Shown: one piece after another, positions 42,932-51,802 of the stretch
Layout of the letters: the number at the start of each line of letters is the position of its first letter
Position numbering within the stretch: the stretch's first letter is position 1
NCBI GenBank assembly: GCA_963770375.1
Contig: CAVYPM010000017.1
Coordinates: 558,001 to 622,000 of the forward strand
Reading direction: 5' to 3'
Source: DASVBE01 sp963770375
Lineage (GTDB): Bacteria > Actinomycetota > Actinomycetes > Streptosporangiales > Streptosporangiaceae
DNA length: 64,000 nucleotides
Position numbers and translations under genes: made by a program
Notes under the pieces: model-generated
Told to the model about the DNA's origin: nothing
What the model saw: only the letters and a program-made list of their open reading frames with translations
The model's database searches: none

Positions 42932-43175
42932 GATCCCGTCCTTGGTCTTGATAGATCGCACGCGCTTGCAGGGTAGGGCGGCGGTGCTAGCCATGCGCGG
43001 GTGCAGCCAGCGGGTCGGCCGGGGGCCCGCCCGCTACAGCTCGATCTCAGCTTCGTCTGGCCCGCCGTGAGGTAGGCCACGTCGTGGCCCGGATGAAACG
43101 TCGTGATCATGTAACGACCGGTCACCTCAACGGTACTCACCGCCAGCATCTGTCGCTGGTGCCTGCCGAGGCCGG

Positions 43176-44267
43176 TCAGACGTTGAAGCGGAAGTCCACC
43201 ACGTCGCCGTCGCGCATGACGTAGTCCTTGCCTTCGATGCGGGCCTTGCCCGCGGCGCGGGCGGCGGCGATCGAGCCGGCCTCCATCAGGTCGTCGTAGG
43301 AGACGATCTCGGCCTTGATGAAGCCGCGCTGGAAGTCGGTGTGGATCACGCCGGCCGCTTCCGGCGCGGTGGCGCCGACCGGGATGGTCCAGGCCCTGGC
43401 TTCCTTCGGGCCCGCGGTCAGGAAGGTGGACAGGCCCAGCGCGGCGAACCCGGCCCGGGCCAGCTGGGCCAGGCCCGGCTCGCCCAGGCCCAGCTCGGCG
43501 AGCAGCTCGGCGGCCTCCTCCTCGTCCAGCTCGGCCAGCTCGGCCTCGGTCTTGGCGTCCAGGAACACCGGCTCGGCCGGGGCGACCAGCCCCGCCAGCC
43601 GCTTGCGCAGGTCGTCGTCGGCCAGCTCGCGGTCGTCGAGGTTGAACGCGTACAGGAACGGCTTGGCCGTCAGCAGGTGCAGGTCGCGCAGGTCAGCCAG
43701 GTCGATCCCGGCCGCCGCCGCGCCCGCGAACAGCGTGCTGCCGCCGTCCAGCACCGGCTGCGCCTTCGCCGCCGCGTCGGCGGCCCGCTGGCGCTGCGGG
43801 TCCTTGGCGAACTTGGCTTCCTTGGCCAGCCGCGGCGCGGCCTTCTCCAGGGTCTGCAGGTCGGCCAGGATCAGCTCGGTGGCGATCGTCTCGATGTCCC
43901 GCTCCGGCGACACGTCGCCGTCCACGTGGGTCACGTCGGGGTCGTTGAAGACCCGCACGACCTGGCAGATCGCGTCGGTCTCGCGGATGTGCGCGAGGAA
44001 CTGGTTGCCCAGGCCCTGGCCCAGCGAGGCGCCGCGGACCAGCCCGGCGATGTCCACGAACCGCACTGTGGCGGGCACGATCTTGGCCGAGTCGTACAGG
44101 CTGGCCAGCCTGGCCAGCCGCGGGTCGGGGATGCCGACGATCCCGACGTTGGGCTCGATCGTGGCGAACGGGTAGTTGGAGGCCAGCGCGCTGGCCCTGG
44201 TCAGTGCGTTGAACAGCGTCGACTTGCCGACGTTGGGCAGGCCGACGATGCCAATGGACAAGCTCAC
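43176..44267 (-). CDS. ychF: Redox-regulated ATPase YchF (Obg-like)
   Basis: A 363-residue P-loop ATPase. G1 is GLPNVGKSTLFNALT (8-22), G3 is DIAGLVRGASLGQGLGNQFLAHIRE, and NLDD stands in the place of NKxD, fitting ATP rather than GTP preference. A helical insertion (about 130-200) and a C-terminal TGS domain (GVIHTDFQRGFIKAEIV, MRDGDVVDFRFNV) complete the family layout. It binds ribosomes and affects stress response. Full length, no anomaly. Divergent from rmuC by 84 bases. Confidence 0.97.
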   Translation of the reverse strand: MSLSIGIVGLPNVGKSTLFNALTRASALASNYPFATIEPNVGIVGIPDPRLARLASLYDSAKIVPATVRFVDIAGLVRGASLGQGLGNQFLAHIRETDAICQVVRVFNDPDVTHVDGDVSPERDIETIATELILADLQTLEKAAPRLAKEAKFAKDPQRQRAADAAAKAQPVLDGGSTLFAGAAAAGIDLADLRDLHLLTAKPFLYAFNLDDRELADDDLRKRLAGLVAPAEPVFLDAKTEAELAELDEEEAAELLAELGLGEPGLAQLARAGFAALGLSTFLTAGPKEARAWTIPVGATAPEAAGVIHTDFQRGFIKAEIVSYDDLMEAGSIAAARAAGKARIEGKDYVMRDGDVVDFRFNV

Positions 44268-44351
44268 CCGGCGAGTCTAGGACCGGCCGGACCGCTGCCC
44301 GGGCCCGCGTGTCAGGCGGGAAATGTCGCGCCGGGCTGCCAGCATGGAAAT

Positions 44352-45778
44352 ATGGACGCGACTGCGCTGTTTGCCGGGCTGGTACTGGGCCTCGTGCTCG
44401 GCGGCGCGCTCGGCTACCTGCTGGCCCGCGGCCGGCTGGCCGCGGACACGGCCAGCCTGACCGGGCAGGCCCGCGCGGCCCAGGAACGGGAACGGGCCGC
44501 GCAGGAGCGGCTTGCGCTGGTCGACGGGCAGCTCACCGAGCGGTTCCGCCAGCTGTCCGCGGACGCCCTGGACCAGAGCACCCGCCGGTTCCTGGAAATC
44601 GCCGAGGGCCGCCTGGCCGCGGCCAACGTCACCGCCGCGAGCGAGCTGGACAAGCGCAAGACCGAAGTCGAGCACCTGGTCGAGCCGCTGCGCGAGACCC
44701 TGGCCCGGGTCAGGACCAGCTGCGCGAGTCGGACCGGGCCCGGGACCTGTCGCACGCGGCGCTGGCCGAGCAGGTCAAGATCGCCCGCGCAGACTCCGCC
44801 CAGCTGCGGCTGCAGACCCAGGCCCTGGTCACCGCCCTGCGGCGGCCCGAGGCCCGCGGCCGGTGGGGCGAGATGCAGCTGCGCCGGGTGGTCGAGCTGG
44901 CCGGGATGAGCGCCCGGTGCGACTTCGAGGAGCAGGTCACCGTGGACGGCGCGGACGGCGGCATCGCCCGGCCCGACATGGTCGTCCGGCTGGCCGGCGG
45001 CAAGAACATCGTGGTCGACTCCAAGGTCACCCTGGCCGCCTACCTGGAGGCCGCGGAAGCCGACGAGGACGACGTCCGGGAGCAGCGGCTCCAGGCGCAC
45101 GCCCGGCACCTGCGCGAGCACGTGGACCGGCTGGCGGCCAAGTCCTACTGGGCCCTGCTCAGCCCGGCGCCGGAGTTCGTGGTGCTGTTCATCCCCGGCG
45201 AGGCGTTCCTCGCCCCGGCGCTGGAGCGGGACCCCGGCCTGCTCGAGCACGCGATGATCCGCCGGGTGCACATCGCCACCCCGACCACGCTGGTCACCAT
45301 GCTCCGCACCGCGCAGTACGCCTGGCAGCAGGCGGCGCTGTCGGACAACGCCCGGGCCGTGTTCGACCTGGGCCGCGAGCTGTACGAGCGGCTCGAGCGG
45401 CCTGGGCCGGCACGTGGACGGCCTGGGCAAGGCGCTGAACGGCGCGGTGTCCGCGTACAACCAGACGGTGGGCTCGCTGGAGAGCCGGGTGCTGGTCAGC
45501 GCGCGGCGGCTGAACCAGCTGGGGGTGACCGACGCCGCGCTGGACCAGCCGCGGCTGATCGAGGACAGCACCCGGCCGCTGTCCGCGCCGGAGCTGGACA
45601 CCAGCGGCGGGCCGCAGCTGGTCGCCGGGCCCTCCGCGGGGCCCGCGCCGTTCGGCCGGCCGACCCCTGCCTGGCCGACGCCGACGACAACGGCGAGGCC
45701 GGCCCGGCGAGGGAAACCGGTCCGCGGCCGGCCACGGGTACGCTTCCCGGTCAACGGGCGGTTGGCGCGGCGAGCTGA
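44352..45778 (+). CDS. rmuC: DNA recombination protein RmuC, two frameshifts
   Basis: An N-terminal membrane helix (LFAGLVLGLVLGGALGYLLARG) and coiled coil run in one frame from ATG 44352. At about 44711 one C seems missing (GTCAGGACC where GTCCAGGACC restores VQDQLRESDRARDLSHAAL) and the frame changes. The nuclease-like core then continues: LRRPEARGRWGEMQLRRVVELAGM, VDSKVTLAAYLEA, EFVVLFIPGEAFL, ATPTTLVTMLRTAQYAW. At about 45400 one extra C shifts back (LGRHVDGLGKALNGAVSAYN). The exact C-terminus is uncertain because of this; 45778 is the end of the middle frame. RmuC limits inversions at short repeats. Confidence 0.8.
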
Positions 45779-46053
45779 GCTGGCCGGCCGTCCCGGAGGG
45801 CTGGCGGCCGGGACCGGGAGGATGCAGGAGGAGGGCACGGGGCGCATGGCGATGCGGACGCAGCATCCACCAGCAGGGTCAGACCAGGCACGGGAGCACA
45901 TCCGGCCGGGCGAGGCCCGCACCGGCCTGCGCCGGGCCACGGACGGCAGCCACGACCCGGCCGGGAGCCGGACCGCAGGCGGCAGCCAGGCCGCAGGCGG
46001 CGGCCGGGCCCGGGCGGCAGCCCCGCCCGCGCCGCAGAGCCCCACGCGCCGGA

Positions 46054-47460
46054 TCACGGCACGCTGCGGCTGACCGCACGGGGCGCCGCGCTGGCCATGT
46101 TCTCGATCATCTTCCCCGGCACGCTGACCTCCGGCTGGCTGCACTTCCCGGTGCTGAGCGGGGCGAGCTTCGTGGCCGCCTGCGTGCTGGCCGCGCTGGC
46201 CACCCGGCGCGAGGACCTGCTGGTGGTGGTCACGCTGCCGCCGGTGGTGTTCCTGGTCTCGGCGATCTGCGTGGCCGCGGTGTCGTCCAACGGCGGCGGG
46301 GTGCTGGCCGGGGTCAGCGGCATCGCGCTGACCCTGGGCCGCGCGGCGCTCTGGCTGCTGGCCGGCGAGGGCATCGTGCTGCTGCTCAGCCTGTTCCGCG
46401 GGCTGCACCGGTGCGTCCGCGACCTGCGCACCGACCTGCGCGGCGAGCCGTACTGACCGGCGGCGCGGGCCGCGGGGATTAGCTCCGGGTCGCGGCGCCG
46501 GGACGGGCCGGCCTTGCGCAGCTCGTGCGGCAGCGCGAACACGGTGCCCTCGCGGACCGTCTCGACTTCCTCCACGTCGCCGAAGCCAGCCGCGGCAAGC
46601 CAGTCCAGCACCCCGGCGACCAGGTCCTCGGGCACCGACGCGCCACTGGTGACGCCCACCGTGGTGCTGCCGTCCAGCCAGGCGGGGTCCAGCACGGACG
46701 CGTCATCCACCAGGTACGCGGCCTTGGCCCCGGCGTCGGTGGCGACCTCTACCAGCCGCACCGAATTAGAGGAATTACGCGACCCGACCACGATGACCAC
46801 ATCGGCCTCGGCGGCGATCTGCTTCACCGCGCTCTGACGGTTCTGGGTCGCGTAGCAGATGTCGTCGCTCGGCGGGTCGATCAGCAGCGGGAACCGCTCG
46901 CGCAGGGCGCCGACGGTTTCGTTGGTCTCGTCGACCGACAGCGTGGTCTGGGACAGCCAGGCGACCTTGGCCGGGTCGCGGACCTGCACCCGGGAGCTGT
47001 CCTCCGGGCCGTCGACCAGGTGGATCCGGGTCGGCGCCTCCCCGGTGGTGCCGACCACTTCCTCGTGGCCCTCGTGGCCGATCAGCAGGATGTCGTAGTC
47101 CTGGGCGGCGAACCGGCGGGCCTCGTTGTGCACCTTGGTCACCAGCGGGCAGGTCGCGTCGATGGTGTGCAGCCCGCGGGCGGCTGCGTCCTCGCGGACC
47201 TGCGGCGCGATACCGTGCGCGGAGAACACCACCACCGCGCCCTCGGGGACCTCCTCGGTCTCCTCCACGAAGATGGCGCCGCGCTCCTCGAGCGTGCGGA
47301 CCACGTGCGTGTTGTGCACGATCTGCTTGCGTACGTAGACGGGCGCGCCGAACCGCTCGAGGGCGAGCTCGACGGATTGCACTGCACGGTCCACCCCGGC
47401 GCAGTAGCCGCGGGGGCTGGCGAGCAGGACACGTCGCTTCGGCTCCGACATGATCCCCAT
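46054..47460 (-). CDS. ispH: 4-hydroxy-3-methylbut-2-enyl diphosphate reductase (IspH), stop apparently lost
   Basis: IspH is the last enzyme of the MEP pathway and makes IPP and DMAPP through a [4Fe-4S] cluster. The cluster cysteines are in SPRGYCAGVDRAV, IDATCPLVTKVH and DDICYATQNRQSAV; HNTHVVRTLEERG, LIGHEGHEEVVGT, SRNSSNSVRLVEVA and VTSGASVPEDLV are further signatures. Homology ends at FALPHELRKAG (about 46510). The frame then runs on to 46054 antisense to the DUF6542 gene; a TAA in a neighbouring frame at about 46480 suggests one indel removed the real stop. ATG 47460 or 47451 is the start; GGAG precedes the former by nine bases. Confidence 0.88.
   Translation of the reverse strand: MGIMSEPKRRVLLASPRGYCAGVDRAVQSVELALERFGAPVYVRKQIVHNTHVVRTLEERGAIFVEETEEVPEGAVVVFSAHGIAPQVREDAAARGLHTIDATCPLVTKVHNEARRFAAQDYDILLIGHEGHEEVVGTTGEAPTRIHLVDGPEDSSRVQVRDPAKVAWLSQTTLSVDETNETVGALRERFPLLIDPPSDDICYATQNRQSAVKQIAAEADVVIVVGSRNSSNSVRLVEVATDAGAKAAYLVDDASVLDPAWLDGSTTVGVTSGASVPEDLVAGVLDWLAAAGFGDVEEVETVREGTVFALPHELRKAGPSRRRDPELIPAARAAGQYGSPRRSVRRSRTHRCSPRNRLSSSTMPSPASSQSAARPRVSAMPLTPASTPPPLDDTAATQIAETRNTTGGSVTTTSRSSRRVASAASTQAATKLAPLSTGKCSQPEVSVPGKMIENMASAAPRAVSRSVP
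46097..46456 (+). CDS. DUF6542-type membrane protein, C-terminal part
   Basis: This 119-residue frame has three to four membrane helices (SIIFPGTLTSGWLHF, LSGASFVAACVLAALATRR, LLVVVTLPPVVFLVSAICVAAVSS, LWLLAGEGIVLLLSLFRGLHR), the DUF6542 domain that lies beside ispH in many actinobacteria (Rv1111c). In-frame codons continue upstream as GTLRLTARGAALAMF but have no start, whereas a Gly/Ala-rich N-terminus begins at ATG 45846 in another frame after AGGAGGAGG. The full gene is thus probably 45846-46456 with one missing base near 46030-46060. Function unknown. Confidence 0.65.
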   Translation: MFSIIFPGTLTSGWLHFPVLSGASFVAACVLAALATRREDLLVVVTLPPVVFLVSAICVAAVSSNGGGVLAGVSGIALTLGRAALWLLAGEGIVLLLSLFRGLHRCVRDLRTDLRGEPY

Positions 47461-47519
47461 GGTAGGTGGCTCCCGGCACCGACCATCGCCAGGCCCGACA
47501 CGGCCGTCAGGCGCTGTGC

Positions 47520-47540
47520 TAGCCGCTCGCGGCGGGCCGC
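47520..47540 (+). repeat. Dispersed intergenic repeat, partial copy C
   Basis: Twenty of 21 bases match the start of the elements at 12125 and 25276. It lies in the 378-bp divergent gap (47461-47838) between ispH and the lipid-droplet-type gene. The rest of that gap is GC-rich; no clear promoter pair stands out. Confidence 0.4.
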
Positions 47541-47838
47541 GAGCCGGGCCGGCTCGCCGGCCGGGGTGGCTGGTCAATGGTTCGCGCGGCCGGCCCGGCG
47601 GCCCGCTCCGGTGCCGGGCCCGGCGCCCGGATCCCTGGCGGACCTGGGGTCTGGGCGGCCCCGGCTCTTCCGTAAATCCGCCGCCGCTGCGACAATAGGC
47701 GCCCGTCTGCTGCGTGTGTCCTGCTGCCCCCGGACCGCAGCCGGGCTACCGTGCCCGGCGCCGCCGGACGCCCGGACTACCCAGGCCGCGGGCCCGCTAG
47801 CCACGGTCCCGCGGGCACGTCAGGAAAGAGAGGCTGTC

Positions 47839-48562
47839 ATGCGCGTCCCGCAGGTGACCGATCGCCTGAAGGAAGCCCCCGCGCAGGCACTGCGCGCGGT
47901 GTTCTCCGGGGTCGGCAGTGTGCTCCTCGTCGCGGACCGGCTGCGGCACCGCCCCGGCCAGGAGACCGGCCAGGGCAACGGCCACGCCGCCCGGCCGGCG
48001 ACCGCCCCGGAAGGCACGTCCCCCGCCGCGACAGCGCCGGCCCAATATGGCGGTTCCCCGCCGCCCAGGGCGGCCCGGCAGCCAAGGCGGCCAGTCCCGC
48101 CAAAGCCAGTTCCGCCAAAGCCAGTTCCGCTAAGGCCAGTTCCGCAGCACCCCCAGCCCCTCGCACCCCAGCGGCCCCACCCACCTCGGCGGACTCACCA
48201 GCTCCGGCGAGGAGCGGCGGCAGGCCCGTGAAGGCCACCGCGCCAGCCCCGGCGAAGCGCGGGAGCGGGTCCGCGAAGGCCGCCCCGGCCCCGGCGACGG
48301 GCGGGAGCCGCGGACTGTGACGGGCGCGGGCGGGTCCGCGACGGCCGCGCTGGACGGGGCTGTGAGTGGGTCTGGCGCCGCTGGCGGGCTGCCGCTGGCG
48401 GGCTATGACGGGCTGACCGTGCCGCAGCTTCGGGCCCGGATGCGCACGCTCGACCCGGCGCAGCTGCGGGCGCTGATCGCCTACGAGCGGGCGCACGCCG
48501 GGCGGGACGAGGTCGTGGCCATGTTCGAGCGGCGCCTCGCCAAGGTCGAGGGCGGCGGATGA
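47839..48562 (+). CDS. Lipid-droplet-associated-type protein (Rv1109c-like), frameshifted
   Basis: Three frames appear to make up one gene. The N-terminus (MRVPQVTDRLKEAPAQALRA, then VFSGVGSVLLVADRLR) starts at ATG 47839 after a GGAAAGAGAGG ribosome site. An Ala/Lys/Ser linker with repeated AKASS units (about 48060-48310) is in a second frame. The C-terminal helix pair (LPLAGYDGLTVPQLRARMRTL, ALIAYERAHAGRDEVVAMFERRLAKV) is in a third, ending at 48562. The last part could instead start at the GTG overlapping the preceding TGA (48317). Layout and position between ispH and xseA match the mycobacterial lipid-droplet protein. Function not proven. Confidence 0.6.
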
Positions 48563-48597
48563 CCGCCGTCCGGCCGGCGCACTGACAGGCGGCGGGC

Positions 48598-49818
48598 ATG
48601 CCGCTGGAAACCTCCCCCGAGTCACCTGTCCCGGTCCGGACGATCCTGCGCCTGGTCGGCGAGTGGGTCGGCCGCCTGGGCCGGGTCTGGGTCGAAGGGC
48701 AGATCGCCGAGCTGACCCGGCGCGGGGGGACCGCGTTCCTGACCCTGCGGGACCCGGTCGCCGCCGTGTCGGTGCGGGTGATCTGCCCGCGTGCCGTGCT
48801 GGAGGCCAGCGAGCCCGCGCCGGCCGAGGGAGCCCGGGTGGTGATCTGGGCCAAGCCCGACTTCAGCATCAACCGCGGCGCGTTCGCGCTGACCGCGCTC
48901 GAGCTGCGCGCGGTGGGCCTCGGTGAGCTGCTGGCCCGGCTGGAGCGGCTGCGCCGCGAACTGGCCGCCGAGGGGCTGTTCGCCGCGGCGCGCAAGCGGC
49001 CGCTGCCGTTCCTGCCCGGCGTGGTCGGGCTGATCTGCGGGCGCGGCTCGGCGGCCGAGCGGGACGTGCTCGAAAACGCGGCCCGGCGCTGGCCCGCGGT
49101 CCGGTTCCGGGTGGAGAACGCCAGCGTGCAGGGCGGCTTCGCGGTGGCCGAGGTGACCGACGCGCTGCAGAGGCTGGACGCCGACCCGGCCGTCGAGGTG
49201 ATCATCATCGCCCGGGGCGGCGGGTCGGTGGAGGACCTGCTGCCGTTCTCCGACGAGTCGCTGATCCGCGCGGTCGCCGCCAGCCGGACCCCGGTGGTCA
49301 GCGCGATCGGGCACGAGCAGGACGCGCCGCTGCTCGACCTGGTCGCCGACGTGCGCGCGTCGACGCCGACCGACGCGGCCCGCCGGGTCGTGCCGGACGT
49401 GTCCGAGCAGCTGGAGCTGATCGCCGGACTGCGGGCCCGGGCCCGGCGGCGGCTGGCCGGCCAGCTGGACCGGGAGCTGTCCTGGCTGGCCGGCGTGCGG
49501 TCCCGGCCGGTGCTGGCCGCGCCCGCCAGGGACATCGAGCGGCGCCAGGAGCAGGTGGAGGCATTGGTGCTGCGGGCCCGGCGCTGCCTGGCCAGCCGGC
49601 TGGACCGGGCCGGCGACGACATCTCGCACACCCGGGCCCGGCTGCTGGCCCTGTCCCCGGCCAGCACGCTGCGCCGCGGCTACGCGATCGTGCAGCGCGG
49701 CGACGGCACCGTCGTGCGGGCCGCGGCCGAGGTCGGCGACGGCGAGGAGGTCAGCATCAGGTTCGCCGCGGACCAGCTGACGGCCACGGCTCATCAGCCC
49801 GGCGGCACACCCGGTTAA
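48598..49818 (+). CDS. xseA: Exodeoxyribonuclease VII large subunit
   Basis: A 406-residue XseA. The N-terminal OB-fold (WVEGQIAELTRRGGTAFLTLRDP) is followed by the catalytic core (LPGVVGLICGRGSAAERDVLENAARRW, IIIARGGGSVEDLLPFSDESLIRAVAASRTPVVSAIGHEQD, LVADVRASTPTDAARRVVPD) and a coiled-coil tail ending in LSPASTLRRGYAIVQRGDG. With XseB it degrades single-stranded DNA from both ends. ATG 48598 begins the homology. It is followed nine bases later by xseB. Confidence 0.96.
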   Translation: MPLETSPESPVPVRTILRLVGEWVGRLGRVWVEGQIAELTRRGGTAFLTLRDPVAAVSVRVICPRAVLEASEPAPAEGARVVIWAKPDFSINRGAFALTALELRAVGLGELLARLERLRRELAAEGLFAAARKRPLPFLPGVVGLICGRGSAAERDVLENAARRWPAVRFRVENASVQGGFAVAEVTDALQRLDADPAVEVIIIARGGGSVEDLLPFSDESLIRAVAASRTPVVSAIGHEQDAPLLDLVADVRASTPTDAARRVVPDVSEQLELIAGLRARARRRLAGQLDRELSWLAGVRSRPVLAAPARDIERRQEQVEALVLRARRCLASRLDRAGDDISHTRARLLALSPASTLRRGYAIVQRGDGTVVRAAAEVGDGEEVSIRFAADQLTATAHQPGGTPG

Positions 49819-49827
49819 GGTGACAGC

Positions 49828-50094
49828 GTGACGCCACCCAAGGCAGCCAAGGCGGCGAAGGACGGCCACGGCCGGCCCGCGCTTCCCTACGAGCAGGCCC
49901 GCGATCAGCTGACCGAACTGGTGAAACGGCTGGAGGCCGGCGGCCTGACGCTGGAGCAGTCGCTGGAGCTGTGGGAGCGCGGCGAGCAGCTGGCCGACAT
50001 CTGCCAGCAGTGGCTGGAAGGCGCCCGGGCCCGGCTGACGGCGGCCACCGCGCAGGCCAGCGACGAGCCCGGCGACCCGGCTGCCCCGTTCTGA
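49828..50094 (+). CDS. xseB: Exodeoxyribonuclease VII small subunit
   Basis: An 88-residue XseB. The three-helix core LPYEQARDQLTELVKRLEAGGLTLEQSLELWERGEQLADICQQWL is diagnostic; a short Lys/Ala-rich start and an acidic tail flank it. It binds the XseA coiled coil and is needed for activity. GTG start, nine bases after xseA; glpX follows after fourteen bases, so the three genes probably form one operon. Confidence 0.96.
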   Translation: MTPPKAAKAAKDGHGRPALPYEQARDQLTELVKRLEAGGLTLEQSLELWERGEQLADICQQWLEGARARLTAATAQASDEPGDPAAPF

Positions 50095-50108
50095 AAGGGA
50101 CCGCGACC

Positions 50109-51167
50109 ATGACGGACAGCAACTTCCCCGCGGCCCCCGGTGCCGTCCAGGCCGAACCGCCCGCCCCGCCGGGCCGCACCGCGCCGGACCGGAACCTGGC
50201 CCTGGAGCTGGCCCGGGTCACCGAGGCCGGCGCGATGGCCGCGGCCCGCTGGGTCGGCCGCGGCGACAAGAACGGCGCCGACGGCGCGGCCGTGCAGGCC
50301 ATGCGGCTGCTGATCAACACGGTGTCGATGAACGGCGTGGTGGTGATCGGCGAGGGCGAGAAGGACCACGCCCCGATGCTCTACAACGGCGAGGAGGTCG
50401 GCGACGGCAGCGGGCCGGCCTGCGACGTGGCGGTCGACCCGATCGACGGAACCCGGCTGACCGCCAACGGCATGCCGAACGCGATCTCCGTGCTGGCCGT
50501 CAGCGCGCGCGGTTCGATGTACGACCCGTCGGCCGTGTTCTACATGTCCAAGCTGGTCACCGGCCCGGCCGCGGCCAGCGCGGTGGACATCAACGCGCCG
50601 GTGGCGGCCAACATCTCCGCGGTGGCCAAGGCCAAGGGGTGCTCGCCGCACGACGTGACGGTGATCATCCTGGACCGGCCGCGGCACGCGGACCTGATCG
50701 CCGACGTGCGCGCGGCGGGCGCCAGGATCAAGCTGATCACCGACGGCGACGTGGCCGGGGCGATCATGGCGGCCAGCGAGGGCACCGGCATCGACCTTCT
50801 GCTCGGCATCGGCGGCACGCCGGAAGGGATCATCGCCGCGTGCGCGGTCAAGTGCCTGGGCGGGGTGATCCAGGGCAAGCTGACGCCGCGGGACGACGCC
50901 GAGCGGGACCGGGCCCTGGCCGCCGGGCATGACCTGGACCGCGTGCTGCTGACCGACGACCTGGTTGCCTCGGACGACGCGTTCTTCGCCGCGACCGGGA
51001 TCACCGACGGCGAGCTGATGGCCGGGGTCCGCTACCGGGCCGGCGGCGCCAGCACCCACTCCCTGGTCATGCGGGCCCGGTCGGGCACGATCCGGACCAT
51101 CCGCAGCGAGCACCAGCTGTGGAAGCTGAGCGCGTACAGCGCGGTCAACTTCGACGGCGACGACTGA
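50109..51167 (+). CDS. glpX: Class II fructose-1,6-bisphosphatase GlpX
   Basis: A 352-residue class II FBPase. The metal-binding motifs are VVVIGEGEKDHAPML and CDVAVDPIDGTRL; DVTVIILDRPRH, LGIGGTPEGIIAACAVKCLGG and YRAGGASTHSLVMRARSGT are further family segments. It converts fructose-1,6-bisphosphate to fructose-6-phosphate in gluconeogenesis. ATG 50109 with AAGGGA nine bases upstream. The xseAB-glpX order is common in actinobacteria. Its 3' end overlaps the converging DUF1707 gene by 23 bases. Confidence 0.96.
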   Translation: MTDSNFPAAPGAVQAEPPAPPGRTAPDRNLALELARVTEAGAMAAARWVGRGDKNGADGAAVQAMRLLINTVSMNGVVVIGEGEKDHAPMLYNGEEVGDGSGPACDVAVDPIDGTRLTANGMPNAISVLAVSARGSMYDPSAVFYMSKLVTGPAAASAVDINAPVAANISAVAKAKGCSPHDVTVIILDRPRHADLIADVRAAGARIKLITDGDVAGAIMAASEGTGIDLLLGIGGTPEGIIAACAVKCLGGVIQGKLTPRDDAERDRALAAGHDLDRVLLTDDLVASDDAFFAATGITDGELMAGVRYRAGGASTHSLVMRARSGTIRTIRSEHQLWKLSAYSAVNFDGDD

Positions 51168-51765
51168 CCGGCCAGCGGCGGCGCCGCGGCGGACGCGGCG
51201 TGGTGATCTTGATCCGCCCGCCGGGGACCACCGTGCGCACCTCGATCACCGGCGTGCCCGGTGGCCCGGTGGTGCGCGGCTGGGAGGCGTCTTGCGCGGC
51301 CGGGCGGCTGCGCGTGCTGCCGGGCGCGCCTGGCCCGGTCAGCTCGACCTTCAGGCCCTCGGGAACGATCAGCTCGAGACGGCCGCCGAGCAGGGTCGCG
51401 TACACGGTGACCCGCTGGCTCTGCAGTACCGCCTCGCGCAGGTCCAGCACGACCTCCCCGAACAGCACGGTGACCGGGAACGAGTCCGGCACGACCCAGC
51501 GGCCGGACCGGGACTGCCGGGTCATGAACCCGGCCACGGCCCGCCGGTGATCCAGCCGGATCGGCTGGTGATCCGCGGCCACCAGGTCCTCGGTCAGCCC
51601 GGCGAGGTCCCCCAGGGTGCGGGCCGAGTAAGCACGCTCCAGCCGTATTCCGTGCTCCTGAATATCCAGACGGCCGTCAGCAAGCGCCGCGGTGAGAACC
51701 GCAACGACGCGTTCCCGGTCGTCGTCGGACGCCCGCAGGTCGTGCGGACGGGGGCGCGAGGGCAC
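51145..51765 (-). CDS. DUF1707-domain protein
   Basis: A 206-residue protein. The N-terminal DUF1707 domain (about 8-62) reads LRASDDDRERVVAVLTAALADGRLDIQEHGIRLERAYSARTLGDL. The middle (RSGRWVVPDSFPVTVLFGEVVLDLREAVLQ, VTVYATLLGGRLELIVPEG) is a beta-rich domain like the LiaF C-terminal fold. The tail is basic (RPPRRRRWPVSRRRRS). No membrane helix is present, unlike many DUF1707 proteins. Function unknown; cell-envelope stress sensing is a guess by analogy. Confidence 0.8.
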   Translation of the reverse strand: MPSRPRPHDLRASDDDRERVVAVLTAALADGRLDIQEHGIRLERAYSARTLGDLAGLTEDLVAADHQPIRLDHRRAVAGFMTRQSRSGRWVVPDSFPVTVLFGEVVLDLREAVLQSQRVTVYATLLGGRLELIVPEGLKVELTGPGAPGSTRSRPAAQDASQPRTTGPPGTPVIEVRTVVPGGRIKITTPRPPRRRRWPVSRRRRS

Positions 51766-51802
51766 AGCGCCGAAGATACCGGGCGGCCGGTCCGGCCGGG
51801 AG

